Shown here: positions 1 through 7,528 of the stretch, piece by piece
How positions within the stretch are numbered: position 1 is the stretch's first letter
How the letters are laid out: each line of letters opens with the position of its first letter
Source of the DNA: Homoserinibacter sp. YIM 151385
GTDB lineage: Bacteria; Actinomycetota; Actinomycetes; Actinomycetales; Microbacteriaceae
NCBI RefSeq assembly: GCF_027912415.1
Contig: NZ_CP115175.1
Location: forward strand, 1,178,001 to 1,242,000
Length of the DNA stretch: 64,000 bases
Direction of reading: 5' to 3'
Notes under the pieces: generated by a model
Seen by the model: the letters and a program-made list of their open reading frames with translations, nothing else
The model's database searches: none
What the model was told of the DNA's origin: nothing
Translations under genes and position numbers: made by a program

Positions 1-146
1 GGGGCGGTGCGGATGAGGTACCGGTAGCGCTCGATGGCGCGCTCGTCCTCATCCGACGCCGTGCGCACGGCCTGCTGCCGCTGCGGCACGGGCGCCGCCT
101 CGGGCGCGCGCTCCTCCGTGCCGAACAGCCGATCAAAGAAACCCAT
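1..146 (-). CDS. Hypothetical protein, N-terminal part only (runs off the window)
   Basis: This gene runs leftward and is cut by the window start. An ATG at 146 is preceded by a good AGGAGG-type ribosome site at about 152-160. The 48 visible residues begin MGFFDRLFGTE, continue through an Ala/Gln-rich linker and reach a charged stretch with ERYRYLIRTAP. From memory, short actinobacterial proteins with this N-terminus and a following helical region exist, but I cannot assign a function. There is no signal peptide or membrane segment in the visible part. Confidence 0.6.
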   Translation of the reverse strand, partial: MGFFDRLFGTEERAPEAAPVPQRQQAVRTASDEDERAIERYRYLIRTA

Positions 147-233
147 GGGTCCTGCCTCCTCGTGCTCCCAAGGTAGGCAGGGGCGCTGGACGAGACCTGG
201 GATGGACCTGTGGAGCGGGTCAGCCGCGCGGTC

Positions 234-443
234 TCAGTCGCGCACCGCCCGGGAGCCGTCCGGCTCGGCGGGGATCACGATCCAGGCGACGACGTAGAAG
301 ATCAGCTGGGGCCCGGGGATGAGCAGCGAGAGCACCGTCAGGAGTCGGACGAGCGCGACGTTCCAGCCGAAGCGCTCCGCGAACGCGAGGCAGACGCCGC
401 CGATCATGCGGCCGGTGCGGGGTCGGGAGAGTGTCGAGGTCAT
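234..443 (-). CDS. PspC domain protein, small membrane protein
   Basis: The product has 69 residues. Residues 9-35 carry the PspC signature (GRMIGGVCLAFAERFGWN), followed by one hydrophobic segment at about 37-58 that contains the family-typical IPGPQLIFYVVAWIVIP. PspC-domain proteins are small inner-membrane proteins linked to envelope stress, and in actinobacteria they often stand alone as here. The ATG at 443 was chosen because it begins exactly at the domain, with a GGAG just upstream. No psp operon partner lies beside it. Confidence 0.85.
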   Translation of the reverse strand: MTSTLSRPRTGRMIGGVCLAFAERFGWNVALVRLLTVLSLLIPGPQLIFYVVAWIVIPAEPDGSRAVRD

Positions 444-517
444 GACTCCATGCTCCGCGGGCGCGGCGACGGACGGCATCCGGTCAGCCCCCGGATCCGG
501 GCGGGCGCCCGCCCCTC

Positions 518-2092
518 TCAGCGCTCGAGCGGCAGCAGCATCCCGAAGCGGACGAGCTCCCGGATGCGGGGCGCGAGCTGGGCGCGGAGGGCGGCCGGGT
601 CCGCATCGAGGAGGCCGGCGACCGCGTCGACGATCGCGCCGAGGGCGAGCTCTCCGTCGCAGACGCCGACGACCGCGGCGAGCCCGGTGTCGGCGTGGAC
701 GGCGCGGCCGAAGCCGGTGCCCTGCCTGAAGAGGATCACGCTGGGGTGCTCCTCGCCGGGCCAGTGGCTGCGCTCCTCGGTGACGTCGGGCGCGACGCGC
801 AGCCGCTGCTCCATGAGCTGCGCGTCGTCGAGGCCGGCGACGGCATCCCATCCCGCGAGCGCCTGCGCGAGGTGGGCGCCGATGCCCGCGAGGTTCTCGC
901 CGAGGCCCTCGGCGATGCGCTCGGTCACCGCGAGGCGCACTCCCGCATCCGTGCCCGGACCCGTCGGCGCGGCCGGACGGCGGAGCAGCACGTAGCCGAA
1001 GCCGACCTCGTCGACGCGCCGCTCCGCGAAGTCGTCGAGCCAGGCGTCGACGAGCGCCTCGTGCTCGGGGGTGCCGGGTCGCGTGCCGCCGTCGCGGATC
1101 CAGGTCTCGGCGTAGCGGGCCGGGTCGAGGACCTCCCGCTCGACGATCCAGTGCTCGAGTCCCGCGCCCCGAGCCCACGCGGCGGCTCGATCGAGACCGC
1201 TGCGCCCGTCGCGGTACTCCCAGTTGCCGAGGAGCTGCGCGGAGCCGCCGGGGGCGAGGTGCGCGGCCGCGCCCTCCACGACGGAGGCGACGAGCGCATC
1301 CCCCACCATCCCGCCGTCGCGGTACTCGTAGGCGGGCACGCCCTCGCGGCGCGGGGTGATGACGAAGGGCGGATTCGTGACGATGCGGTCGAAGCGCTCG
1401 CCGGCGACCGGCTCGTAGAGGCTGCCGAGGCGGAACTCGATGCGGTCGACGCCGTTGAGCGCGGCGTTGAAGCGGGCGAAGGCGAGGGCGCGCTCGGAGA
1501 CGTCGGTCGCGATGACGCGATCGGCCCAGCGGGCGGCGTGGAGGGCCTGGATGCCGCTCCCGGTGCCGAGGTCGAGGACGCTCCCGCCCTCGGCCGGCAG
1601 CTGGAGCGCGGCGAGCGTCGCGGAGGCGCCGCCGATGCCGAGCACGTGGTCCGTGCGGAGGGCGCCGCCGAGGGCGAGCTCGCCGAGGTCGGAGGCGATC
1701 CACCAGCTCGTGACGCCGGTGCCGTCGACGACGGAGGACGGCCGGAGGTCGAGGGCCGGGGCGAGGAGGCCCGCGTCACCCGCGACCGCGATCGCGAGTC
1801 CGAGTTCGAGTGCGCCGGCCGAGCCGAGCGAGGGCAGGGCGCGGTCGAGCTCCACCCGGCCGACCGGGGTGCCGAGCACGAGCAGCCGCGCGAGCACCGA
1901 CAGGGCCGAGTCGGCGCCGCGCAGCGCCCGGAGCGCCGGCACCCGGTCGCCGCGCTCGAGCGCGCCGTCGGCGGCATCCCCCCACAGCTCGCGCAGCGCG
2001 TCGACCGTGAGGCCGGCGGCGTCGAGGTCGCGACGGAGGCGGCCGATCAGCTCGGGGTCGAGGCGGGGCGTATCGTGCACCGGCCCATTCAA
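518..2092 (-). CDS. DUF7059 / class I SAM-dependent methyltransferase
   Basis: The product has 524 residues. About 160 N-terminal residues match the helical DUF7059-type lead domain. A methyltransferase core follows, with motif I VLDLGTGSG at 172-181, an acidic motif II (ATDVSE) and NPPF at 240-243. NPPF/NPPY marks enzymes that methylate planar amino groups such as N6-adenine, guanine N2 or glutamine amide. The C-terminal 200 residues form a further family-specific domain. The likely substrate is rRNA or a translation factor, but this is inference. It is a single cytosolic enzyme without an obvious operon partner. The start is an ATG near a weak purine-rich site. Confidence 0.8.
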   Translation of the reverse strand: MNGPVHDTPRLDPELIGRLRRDLDAAGLTVDALRELWGDAADGALERGDRVPALRALRGADSALSVLARLLVLGTPVGRVELDRALPSLGSAGALELGLAIAVAGDAGLLAPALDLRPSSVVDGTGVTSWWIASDLGELALGGALRTDHVLGIGGASATLAALQLPAEGGSVLDLGTGSGIQALHAARWADRVIATDVSERALAFARFNAALNGVDRIEFRLGSLYEPVAGERFDRIVTNPPFVITPRREGVPAYEYRDGGMVGDALVASVVEGAAAHLAPGGSAQLLGNWEYRDGRSGLDRAAAWARGAGLEHWIVEREVLDPARYAETWIRDGGTRPGTPEHEALVDAWLDDFAERRVDEVGFGYVLLRRPAAPTGPGTDAGVRLAVTERIAEGLGENLAGIGAHLAQALAGWDAVAGLDDAQLMEQRLRVAPDVTEERSHWPGEEHPSVILFRQGTGFGRAVHADTGLAAVVGVCDGELALGAIVDAVAGLLDADPAALRAQLAPRIRELVRFGMLLPLER

Positions 2093-2123
2093 GCGGATGC
2101 CCGCCCCCGCGGCCGACGCCGGT

Positions 2124-2513
2124 CTAGCCCTCGATGAGCGAGATGATGTTGCCGGCCGGGTCGGCGAACCAGCCGATGGTCGGCCCCTCGGCGGGATCGG
2201 TCGAGCGCATCACGCCATGCTCGTCCTGCCCGGATCCCTCGTAGCGGATGAGCTCGACGCCGGCCTCGGCGAGCTCGGCGACCGCCTGATCGATGTCGGC
2301 GACCTCGAGGTTGAGGACCGTGTAGCTCGCGGGCACGTGGTCCTCGCCCTTGGGGTAGACGATGATCGGGGCGCCGCCCGTGACGTGCAGCGCGATGATG
2401 CCGCCCATGCCCGCGTCGCGGACGTCCAGCCCGAGTGTGTCGCGGTAGAAGACGGCGAGCCGCTCGGTATCGTCCGCCGAGTAGCCGCTGAAGGCGCCGG
2501 TCGTGGTGAGCAT
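2124..2513 (-). CDS. VOC family protein (glyoxalase/bleomycin-resistance fold)
   Basis: The product has 129 residues with the paired beta-alpha-beta-beta-beta units of the vicinal-oxygen-chelate fold. Visible features are GYSADDTERLAVFYRDTLGL near the N-terminus and the closing IGWFADPAGNIISLIEG. Such proteins are metal-dependent dioxygenases, isomerases or drug-binding proteins; the substrate cannot be read from sequence. The ATG at 2513 follows a GGAGG at about 9 bp. It is transcribed divergently from a TetR gene, and the shared intergenic region holds a clear palindrome, so it is probably that repressor's target. Confidence 0.82.
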   Translation of the reverse strand: MLTTTGAFSGYSADDTERLAVFYRDTLGLDVRDAGMGGIIALHVTGGAPIIVYPKGEDHVPASYTVLNLEVADIDQAVAELAEAGVELIRYEGSGQDEHGVMRSTDPAEGPTIGWFADPAGNIISLIEG

Positions 2514-2573
2514 GTCGTTGGACCTCCGTGTCTCGCATCCATGCGTCCACATGATCCGGGGCGGATCGACTAT

Positions 2574-2594
2574 ATTGTGAACACTGTCAACAAT
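2574..2594. promoter_or_regulatory. Operator palindrome between VOC gene and TetR gene
   Basis: The sequence reads ATTGTGAACACTGTCAACAA plus a final T. It has the symmetric form TTGTnnACA-n-TGTnnACAA (2575-2593), flanked by A and T that also pair. It lies between the divergent VOC and TetR genes, in an AT-richer patch of an otherwise GC-rich region. This is the expected place and size for a TetR-dimer operator controlling both genes. The symmetry is seen directly; the assignment to this regulator is inferred. Confidence 0.75.
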
Positions 2595-2638
2595 GTCACG
2601 GCCGGGCGCCAGAGTCCAGGCCGGCGGAACGGAGCGGG

Positions 2639-3265
2639 ATGACCGCCGCGCGCACGACCTACCGTCACGGGGATCTCCGGCAGGCGCTCGTCGACGCCGG
2701 GCTGGAGATGTCGCGCGACGGCGGGCCGGATGCGGTCGTGCTCCGCGAGGCCACCCGGCGCGCCGGCGTCTCCCCCAACGCCGCCTACCGCCACTTCGCC
2801 GATCGCGGCGCGCTCGTCCAGGCGGTCTCCGATGCGGCCCTCGGCCGGGTCGCCGAGGCGATCGAGCGGGAATGGGATGCGATCGACCCCCACGAGGACC
2901 CCGCCGCTCGTGCGCACGCCGAGCTGCGCGCCGTCGGCACCGGCTACCTCCGCTTCGCGCACGACGAGCCGGGCATCTTCCGCGCGGCCTTCACCGTGCC
3001 GCGCAACCTCGAGTCGGCGCTGAGCCCCGAGAAGGCAGGCCCCGGCGGCCGCACCCCCTTCGAGCTCCTCGGCATCGCGCTCGACGACCTCGTGGCAGCC
3101 GGCGAGCTGGCTCCCGAGCGCCGGGAGGGGGCCGAGCTCGTCGCCTGGTCGGCGGTGCACGGGCTCGCGATGCTCGTGCTGGAGGGCCCGCTCAGCGAGC
3201 TGCCCGACGAGGTCGCACGCGCGGTCGGCCAGCACGTCATCGCGATGGTCGACCGCGGCCTCTGA
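2639..3265 (+). CDS. TetR/AcrR family regulator, WHG-type C-terminal domain
   Basis: The product has 208 residues. The N-terminal helix-turn-helix is clear, with the recognition helix in AGVSPNAAYRHFADRGALV at about 42-60. The ligand domain ends in WSAVHGLAMLVLEG, the motif of the WHG family of TetR C-terminal domains. It is probably a repressor of itself and of the divergent VOC gene through the palindrome at 2574-2594. The inducer is unknown. The ATG start sits after GGAGCGGG. Confidence 0.88.
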   Translation: MTAARTTYRHGDLRQALVDAGLEMSRDGGPDAVVLREATRRAGVSPNAAYRHFADRGALVQAVSDAALGRVAEAIEREWDAIDPHEDPAARAHAELRAVGTGYLRFAHDEPGIFRAAFTVPRNLESALSPEKAGPGGRTPFELLGIALDDLVAAGELAPERREGAELVAWSAVHGLAMLVLEGPLSELPDEVARAVGQHVIAMVDRGL

Positions 3266-3288
3266 GGTCGCCTCGGGCGACCCGCCGC

Positions 3289-3507
3289 TCAGTCCGAGGA
3301 CAGCGGGCGCAGCGACGAGCCCTTGTGCGCCGCCCTCGCCCCGGTCTTCTCCGACTCGACGACGAACGCGGGCTCCTCGTCGCTCGCCGTGAACTGCTGA
3401 CCCTCGAAGGTGAAGTCGGCGGTCTTCCGCTCGACGACCTTCCCCTGGGTGCGCCCCTGCGAGGTCCCCCAGCTGACGCGGCCGCCCACCCGGATCCCGG
3501 CGCTCAC
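3289..3507 (-). CDS. HVA1 / DUF2945 family small protein
   Basis: The product has 72 residues with IRVGGRVSWGTSQGRTQGKV and a C-terminal ARAAHKGSSLRPLS, the pattern of the HVA1 (hypervirulence-associated, DUF2945) family, which forms a Tudor-like beta barrel. It starts at a GTG whose last two bases lie in the TGA stop of the upstream PPOX gene (GTGA overlap), so the two are translationally coupled. Function is not established. Bacterial members often sit beside stress-related genes, as here. Confidence 0.8.
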   Translation of the reverse strand: MSAGIRVGGRVSWGTSQGRTQGKVVERKTADFTFEGQQFTASDEEPAFVVESEKTGARAAHKGSSLRPLSSD

Positions 3508-3995
3508 AGCTCGACCCGCCGGTTCTCGCCGAGGTCGGGCTCCTGGCGGGTGAGGATGCCCTTGACCACCTGGAAGGCCTTCGCGACGGCGGGCTTGTCC
3601 GTGTCCCAGTACTCGACGGTCGCCACGTCGACGCGGAGCACGGCGACGGCCGGGTCCTCGCGCCCGCCCTCGAAGTAGGCGTCCGCGAACGGGTTCCAGA
3701 GCTGGTCGATGCGGGCCTGGCTCCGGTCGACGGACCCCGCGCCGCTCAGCGAGAGGTAGCCCTTGTCGTCGGCCACCGAGACGTTGACCTCGGGATGCCG
3801 CCGGATCTCGTCGGTCTTGGTGCTCGGGTCGAAGGTCAGGAACCAGAGGGTTCCCTCGAACTCCTCCGCCTCGAGCAGCGCCAGCGGGCGGCTGTGCAGC
3901 GCACCGCCTGAGCCTCGGCTCGTCACGATCGCGGTGCGCCCGGATCGCAGGATGCCGCGGATGGTCTCGAGGTCGTCGTTCGTCGCATCGCTCAT
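3504..3995 (-). CDS. Pyridoxamine 5'-phosphate oxidase family protein (general stress protein 26-like)
   Basis: The product has 163 residues with a split beta-barrel flavin-binding fold. Visible features are TAIVTSRGSGGALHSRPLAL for the first strands, NVSVADDKGYLSLSGAGSV in the core and a conserved tail VEYWDTDKP. This is the general-stress-protein-26 branch of the PNPOx clan, which binds FMN or a related flavin, rather than true PdxH. The ATG at 3995 starts at the domain. It forms a two-gene unit with the HVA1 gene through a 4-bp overlap. Confidence 0.82.
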   Translation of the reverse strand: MSDATNDDLETIRGILRSGRTAIVTSRGSGGALHSRPLALLEAEEFEGTLWFLTFDPSTKTDEIRRHPEVNVSVADDKGYLSLSGAGSVDRSQARIDQLWNPFADAYFEGGREDPAVAVLRVDVATVEYWDTDKPAVAKAFQVVKGILTRQEPDLGENRRVEL

Positions 3996-4048
3996 GTCCT
4001 GACGCTCGCACGCGCGGCAGCCCGACGGCCCCGGCTCCCGGGCGACGT

Positions 4049-4543
4049 TCAGGCCGCGTCGAGCACGCGGTCGGCGAAGGACTCGAGCCGGCGGGACAGC
4101 CCCTCGGCGCGCGCGGCGACCGCGGCGTCCTGATCGGCGCGGAAGGAGGTGCTCGCGGCCGGGGCGATGCGGATGATGAGGGAGCACGCGAGGTCGCGGC
4201 AGATGTAGGTGCCCACCGAGTTGCCGCGCTCGCCCGCCTCACCGGTTTTCGGCGCCGAGAACATGCGCACCTGATCGGCGGGCTGCTGCGTGTTGCAGAG
4301 ATTGCAGAGCGCGGCGCCGCCGCCCATCGTCGCGGCGGCGGCCCGCACCACGAGCCCGACCGGCTCGCCGTCGCGCCAGAACACGAGGTAGCCCCGCTGC
4401 GGCGCCTGCGGGTCGCGCCAGCCGAGGTACTCGCGCTCCTCCCAGAGCACCTCGTGCAGACCCGGCAGCGGCATGCGCTGCGCCTCGCCGGGAGGCGCGT
4501 TGACGAGGGATGCGCGGATGTCGGCCTCGGTCAGCGGCTTCAT
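4049..4543 (-). CDS. FBP domain protein (EF-G-binding, treble-clef zinc finger)
   Basis: The product has 164 residues and matches the FBP C-terminal family. Four cysteines are placed to bind zinc: C80 and C83 in CNLCN, then C115 and C120 in CRDLAC. The ending is helical (LSRRLESFADRVLDA). Characterised relatives such as FusB bind elongation factor G on the ribosome and relieve fusidic acid inhibition; actinobacterial stand-alone versions are not characterised to my knowledge. The resistance role is not implied here. The ATG at 4543 begins MKPLTEADIR, a conserved start. Confidence 0.82.
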   Translation of the reverse strand: MKPLTEADIRASLVNAPPGEAQRMPLPGLHEVLWEEREYLGWRDPQAPQRGYLVFWRDGEPVGLVVRAAAATMGGGAALCNLCNTQQPADQVRMFSAPKTGEAGERGNSVGTYICRDLACSLIIRIAPAASTSFRADQDAAVAARAEGLSRRLESFADRVLDAA

Positions 4544-4669
4544 GATGCGTGCCAGCCTAGGCTCCCGCGCCCGGCTCCGCCGCGGTGATCCTGGGTGCGA
4601 GGTGCGGGCGCGGTGCGCGCGAGCAGCGAGCCGAGCGCCGCGGCCCGCCAGCCGATCTAGCGTCGCCGC

Positions 4670-4933
4670 ATGACCACGTCACGCGATCCCGATGCCGACG
4701 CCCCGCTCGACGAGCCGCAGCAGCGCGAGAAAGATGTGAGCGAGAGCCCGGGCAGCGAGCGCGACGTCGAGGGCCGGCAGTCGTCGCCGCGCGACAGCGG
4801 CGCGACCGACGACCCGGAGATCGACCGGGACGCCGTCAAGACGCTGCCGGGGACCGGCGGGCCCGACGATGTCGGCGAGATCGAGGTCGACGAGGACGAG
4901 ATCGACATCCCGCGGAAGGACGGCGCACGATGA
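4670..4933 (+). CDS. Small acidic disordered protein
   Basis: The product has 87 residues and is very rich in Asp, Glu, Ser and Pro, with no predicted fold. Its tail contains DDVGEIEVDEDEIDIPRKDG. The ATG at 4670 closely follows the preceding promoter region. Its stop codon overlaps the ATG of the next gene (ATGA at 4930-4933), which supports it being real and co-translated with the oxidoreductase. The function is unknown. A second, unrelated short acidic protein lies at 28093-28287. Confidence 0.65.
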   Translation: MTTSRDPDADAPLDEPQQREKDVSESPGSERDVEGRQSSPRDSGATDDPEIDRDAVKTLPGTGGPDDVGEIEVDEDEIDIPRKDGAR

Positions 4934-5895
4934 CGCGCTTCGGCTACACCCTCATGACCGAGCAGAGCGGGCCGCGCGAGCTCGTCCGCTACGCCGCGGC
5001 GGCGGAGGAGCGCGGCTTCGACTTCGAGGTGTCGAGCGACCACTTCTCCCCGTGGCTCGTGGAGCAGGGCCACGCGCCGCACGCCTGGACGCTGCTCGGC
5101 GCGGTCGCTCAGGCGACCTCGCGCGTCGAGCTCATGACCTATGTGACGTGCCCCACGATCCGCTACCGGCCGGCGGTGGTCGCGCAGCAGGCGGCGACGC
5201 TGCAGCTCCTCGCGGAGGGCCGCTTCACGCTCGGCCTCGGCTCGGGCGAGAACCTCAACGAGCACGTCGTCGGGGAGGGCTGGCCCGCGATCGACGCACG
5301 GCAGGACATGCTCGTGGAGGCGATGGAGATCATCCGCGAGCTGCTCGGCGGCGGTCTGGTCACCTACGACGGCGCATACTTCCGCGTCGACTCCGCCCGG
5401 ATCTGGGACCTTCCCGAGGACGGCGTGCCGATCGCAGTCGCCGTGTCGGGCGAGAAGTCCGTCGCGCGCTTCTCGGGCCTCGCGGACCATCTCGTCGCGG
5501 TCGAGCCCGACGCCGAGCTGGTCCGCGCGTGGGACGGCGCGCACGAGGGCCCCTCTCGCAAGATCGGCCAGCTCCCCATCTGCTGGGACCCGGACGAGGG
5601 CGCCGCCGTCGCGCGCGCGCACGAGCAGTTCCGCTGGTTCGCCGGCGGCTGGTCGGTCAATGCCGACCTCCCCACCCCGGCGGGCTTCCACGGCGCGAGC
5701 GCCTTCGTGCGCGAGGAGGACGTCGCCGACTCGATCGCGTGCGGCCCCGACCTCGACCGCATCGCCGAGTCGGCTCGACCTTTCCTCGACGCGGGCTTCA
5801 CCGATCTCGCGATCGTCCAGGTCGGCGACGAGGGCCAGGACCGCTTCCTCGAGGAGGCCGCGGAGCCGCTGCTCGAGCGGCTGCGGGCGCTCTGA
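4930..5895 (+). CDS. LLM class F420-dependent oxidoreductase (TIGR03557-like)
   Basis: The product has 321 residues with a TIM-barrel of the bacterial luciferase superfamily. Motifs are SSDHFSPW near residue 37, LGLGSGENLNEHVVGEGWP in the middle and a C-terminal stretch CGPDLDRI. These match the F420-dependent branch related to F420-dependent glucose-6-phosphate dehydrogenase. The native substrate is unknown, and F420 rather than FMN use is inferred from the subfamily. The gene starts inside the stop codon of the small acidic protein gene, so the two form an operon. Confidence 0.85.
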   Translation: MTRFGYTLMTEQSGPRELVRYAAAAEERGFDFEVSSDHFSPWLVEQGHAPHAWTLLGAVAQATSRVELMTYVTCPTIRYRPAVVAQQAATLQLLAEGRFTLGLGSGENLNEHVVGEGWPAIDARQDMLVEAMEIIRELLGGGLVTYDGAYFRVDSARIWDLPEDGVPIAVAVSGEKSVARFSGLADHLVAVEPDAELVRAWDGAHEGPSRKIGQLPICWDPDEGAAVARAHEQFRWFAGGWSVNADLPTPAGFHGASAFVREEDVADSIACGPDLDRIAESARPFLDAGFTDLAIVQVGDEGQDRFLEEAAEPLLERLRAL

Positions 5896-5916
5896 TCCGA
5901 CGGGACGCCGTCGTGG

Positions 5917-6393
5917 TCAGGCGAGCGGTCCGGCCTCGCGCGCGATCGGCGGCAGCACGCGCCGCATGTAGCGCGCCCACCACAGCCTGACGACGAGCCG
6001 GACGAGCAGCCGAGCGCCGCGGCGGGGGTGGAACTCGTAGGTCCAGCGGACGCGGGTGCCGGCGCCCTCGGGCGCGAAGACCCACTCGGCGCGGGCGCCC
6101 TCGACGAGGCGGCCGAAGAGCTTCTGGAAGTGCGAGAGGTCGTAGGCGAAGCGGCGCGGCTCGTCGACGAGCCGCAGCGTCTCGACGACCGAGCCGCCGT
6201 CGGAGAGGAGCAGGCGCCGGTGATCGCCCTCCGCGTCGAAGGCTCCGGCGCGGTCGACGACCCCGACGACCGCGGGCAGCGGGCCGAAGCGCGGGTACCA
6301 GCTCGCGGGGTCTGCCGCCGTCACGATGCGGAACGCATCCGGCAGCGGGGCGAGGACGAGCACCTCGGCGCTCGATCCCTCACCGGTCGGCAT
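5917..6393 (-). CDS. SRPBCC family protein
   Basis: The product has 158 residues with a START/Bet v 1-like cavity fold, recognised from FRIVTAADPASWYPRFGPLP, the strand WVFAPEGAGTRVRWTYEF and a long C-terminal helix RYMRRVLPPIA. Such proteins bind hydrophobic ligands; the ligand is unknown. It lies 17 bp downstream of a 57-residue membrane protein gene on the same strand, so the two are probably co-transcribed. The ATG at 6393 was chosen over upstream frame extensions because the domain begins directly after it. Confidence 0.75.
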   Translation of the reverse strand: MPTGEGSSAEVLVLAPLPDAFRIVTAADPASWYPRFGPLPAVVGVVDRAGAFDAEGDHRRLLLSDGGSVVETLRLVDEPRRFAYDLSHFQKLFGRLVEGARAEWVFAPEGAGTRVRWTYEFHPRRGARLLVRLVVRLWWARYMRRVLPPIAREAGPLA

Positions 6394-6410
6394 CGCGGCT
6401 CCGCCGGGCC

Positions 6411-6584
6411 TCAGTCGAGCTTCTCGAGGAGGTGGAAGGGGATCACGAGCGACAGCGAGACGGCGATGATGCCGCCGCCGAACATGAGGAACTGGAGGGG
6501 CGCCGCCGCGTCGATCGCGTAGCCGAAGAGCAGGAGAGCTCCGACGAACAGGATCATGGCGATGACGAACGCGGCGACCTTCAT
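6411..6584 (-). CDS. Small membrane protein (57 aa)
   Basis: The product has 57 residues and starts MKVAAFVIAMILF. Two hydrophobic segments (about 3-24 and 29-50) are joined by a short turn with YAIDAAAPLQ and end with the charged tail HLLEKLD. The reading frame is closed by TGA 17 bp before the SRPBCC gene, and codon use is normal for the window (G/C third positions). The function is unknown; it may be a membrane partner of the SRPBCC protein. Confidence 0.6.
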   Translation of the reverse strand: MKVAAFVIAMILFVGALLLFGYAIDAAAPLQFLMFGGGIIAVSLSLVIPFHLLEKLD

Positions 6585-6645
6585 GCTCCGATCCTACCGG
6601 GAGGCCTTGACGCCGCCGTACCGGCGTGCCATCATCCAACCCAGC

Positions 6646-6667
6646 GGTTATCGAACCAATCGGTTAT
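6646..6667. promoter_or_regulatory. Possible operator upstream of ArsR-type regulator
   Basis: Two copies of GGTTAT (6646-6651 and 6662-6667) flank an AACC (6654-6657), giving overlapping inverted pairs GGTT/AACC and AACC/GGTT. The patch is AT-rich compared with its surroundings and lies 40-60 bp before the regulator start. TATATT at 6665-6670 could serve as a -10 element. ArsR-type repressors often autoregulate from such sites; the link is inferred. Confidence 0.4.
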
Positions 6668-6704
6668 ATTCACGAGCCGCCGGATGACGAGGAGAGGGGC
6701 GACC

Positions 6705-7055
6705 ATGCCGGTCGACGAGCTCAGCCGCGTGTTCTCCGCCCTCGCCGACCCCACCCGGCGCGAGATCCTCGCGCGCCTCGCGGAGGGCGAGAAGACGGTC
6801 GGCGAGCTCGCCGAGCCCTTCGACATGAGCCAGCCCGCCGTGTCCAAGCACCTCAAGGTGCTCGAGAGCGCCGGCCTCATCCGACGCGAGCGCGTCGCGC
6901 AGTCCCGCTACAGCCGCCTCGATGCGGAGGGGATGCGCGAGGCCGCCGCATGGATCCAGCACTACAAGCGGTTCTGGAGCGACCGGCTCGACGCACTCGA
7001 CGGTGCGCTGGCCGCCTACCTCGCCGAGAATCCGACGAAGGAGCAGGAATCATGA
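6705..7055 (+). CDS. ArsR-family winged-helix regulator
   Basis: The product has 116 residues with a winged helix: FSALADPTRREIL, recognition helix MSQPAVSKHLKVLESAGL, wing RRERVAQSRYSRL. It lacks the metal-binding Cys motif of true ArsR and belongs to the SdpR/YgaV-like group that often pairs with SRPBCC genes. The ATG at 6705 was chosen over one at 6684 because GGAGAGG sits 8 bp before it. Its stop overlaps the start of the SRPBCC gene, and it is probably autoregulatory via 6646-6667. Confidence 0.87.
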   Translation: MPVDELSRVFSALADPTRREILARLAEGEKTVGELAEPFDMSQPAVSKHLKVLESAGLIRRERVAQSRYSRLDAEGMREAAAWIQHYKRFWSDRLDALDGALAAYLAENPTKEQES

Positions 7056-7528
7056 GCAGCATCCCCGCCGTCCCCGAGGTCACCGACCGGGACGTCTTCA
7101 TCACCCGCGCCTTCGACGCGCCGCGCGACGTGGTCTGGCGCTTCTGGACGGAGCCCGAGCACCTCAGCCGCTGGTTCGGCCCCGCCGAGGTCCACGTCGA
7201 CTCCGCCAGCGTCCTCGTCCAGCCGCACGCCGGCGGCCGCTGGGACCTCGACATGGTCGACGACCAGAACGGCGCGACCTACCCGCTGCGCGCCGTGCTC
7301 CGGCAGGTCATCCCGCCCGAGTACCTCGAGGGCGTCATCGAGGCCGGCAGCGAGGACGGCGAGATCTCGGGCGTCACGCTCCGCGTCTGGTTCCACGACC
7401 ACGGCGAGCGGACCCGGATCACGATCCATCAGGGCCCGTTCACCGCGGAGCACCGCGACATGACGATCGACGGATGGGAGTCGTCCTTCCTGAAGCTCGA
7501 CGCGATCTGGGCGGGGGGCGCGGCATGA
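7052..7528 (+). CDS. SRPBCC/AHSA1-family protein
   Basis: The product has 158 residues of the activator-of-Hsp90-ATPase-1-like (AHSA1/CalC) family: ITRAFDAPRDVVWRFWTEPEHLSRWFGP at the N-terminus and FTAEHRDMTIDGWESSF before the final helix. ArsR-AHSA1 gene pairs are common in actinobacteria. Some AHSA1 proteins bind or sequester toxic hydrophobic compounds; the ligand here is unknown. It overlaps the regulator by 4 bp upstream and the hydrolase by 4 bp downstream, so all three are one operon. Confidence 0.85.
   Translation: MSSIPAVPEVTDRDVFITRAFDAPRDVVWRFWTEPEHLSRWFGPAEVHVDSASVLVQPHAGGRWDLDMVDDQNGATYPLRAVLRQVIPPEYLEGVIEAGSEDGEISGVTLRVWFHDHGERTRITIHQGPFTAEHRDMTIDGWESSFLKLDAIWAGGAA

Noticed and set aside
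4049-4543. FBP protein considered as a fusidic acid resistance determinant
   Set aside because: Stand-alone FBP proteins are common in actinobacterial chromosomes and nothing here indicates acquired resistance.
6640-6670. GGTTATCGAACC considered as a tRNA T-arm
   Set aside because: No acceptor, D or anticodon stem can be formed around it; it is better read as a regulatory site.
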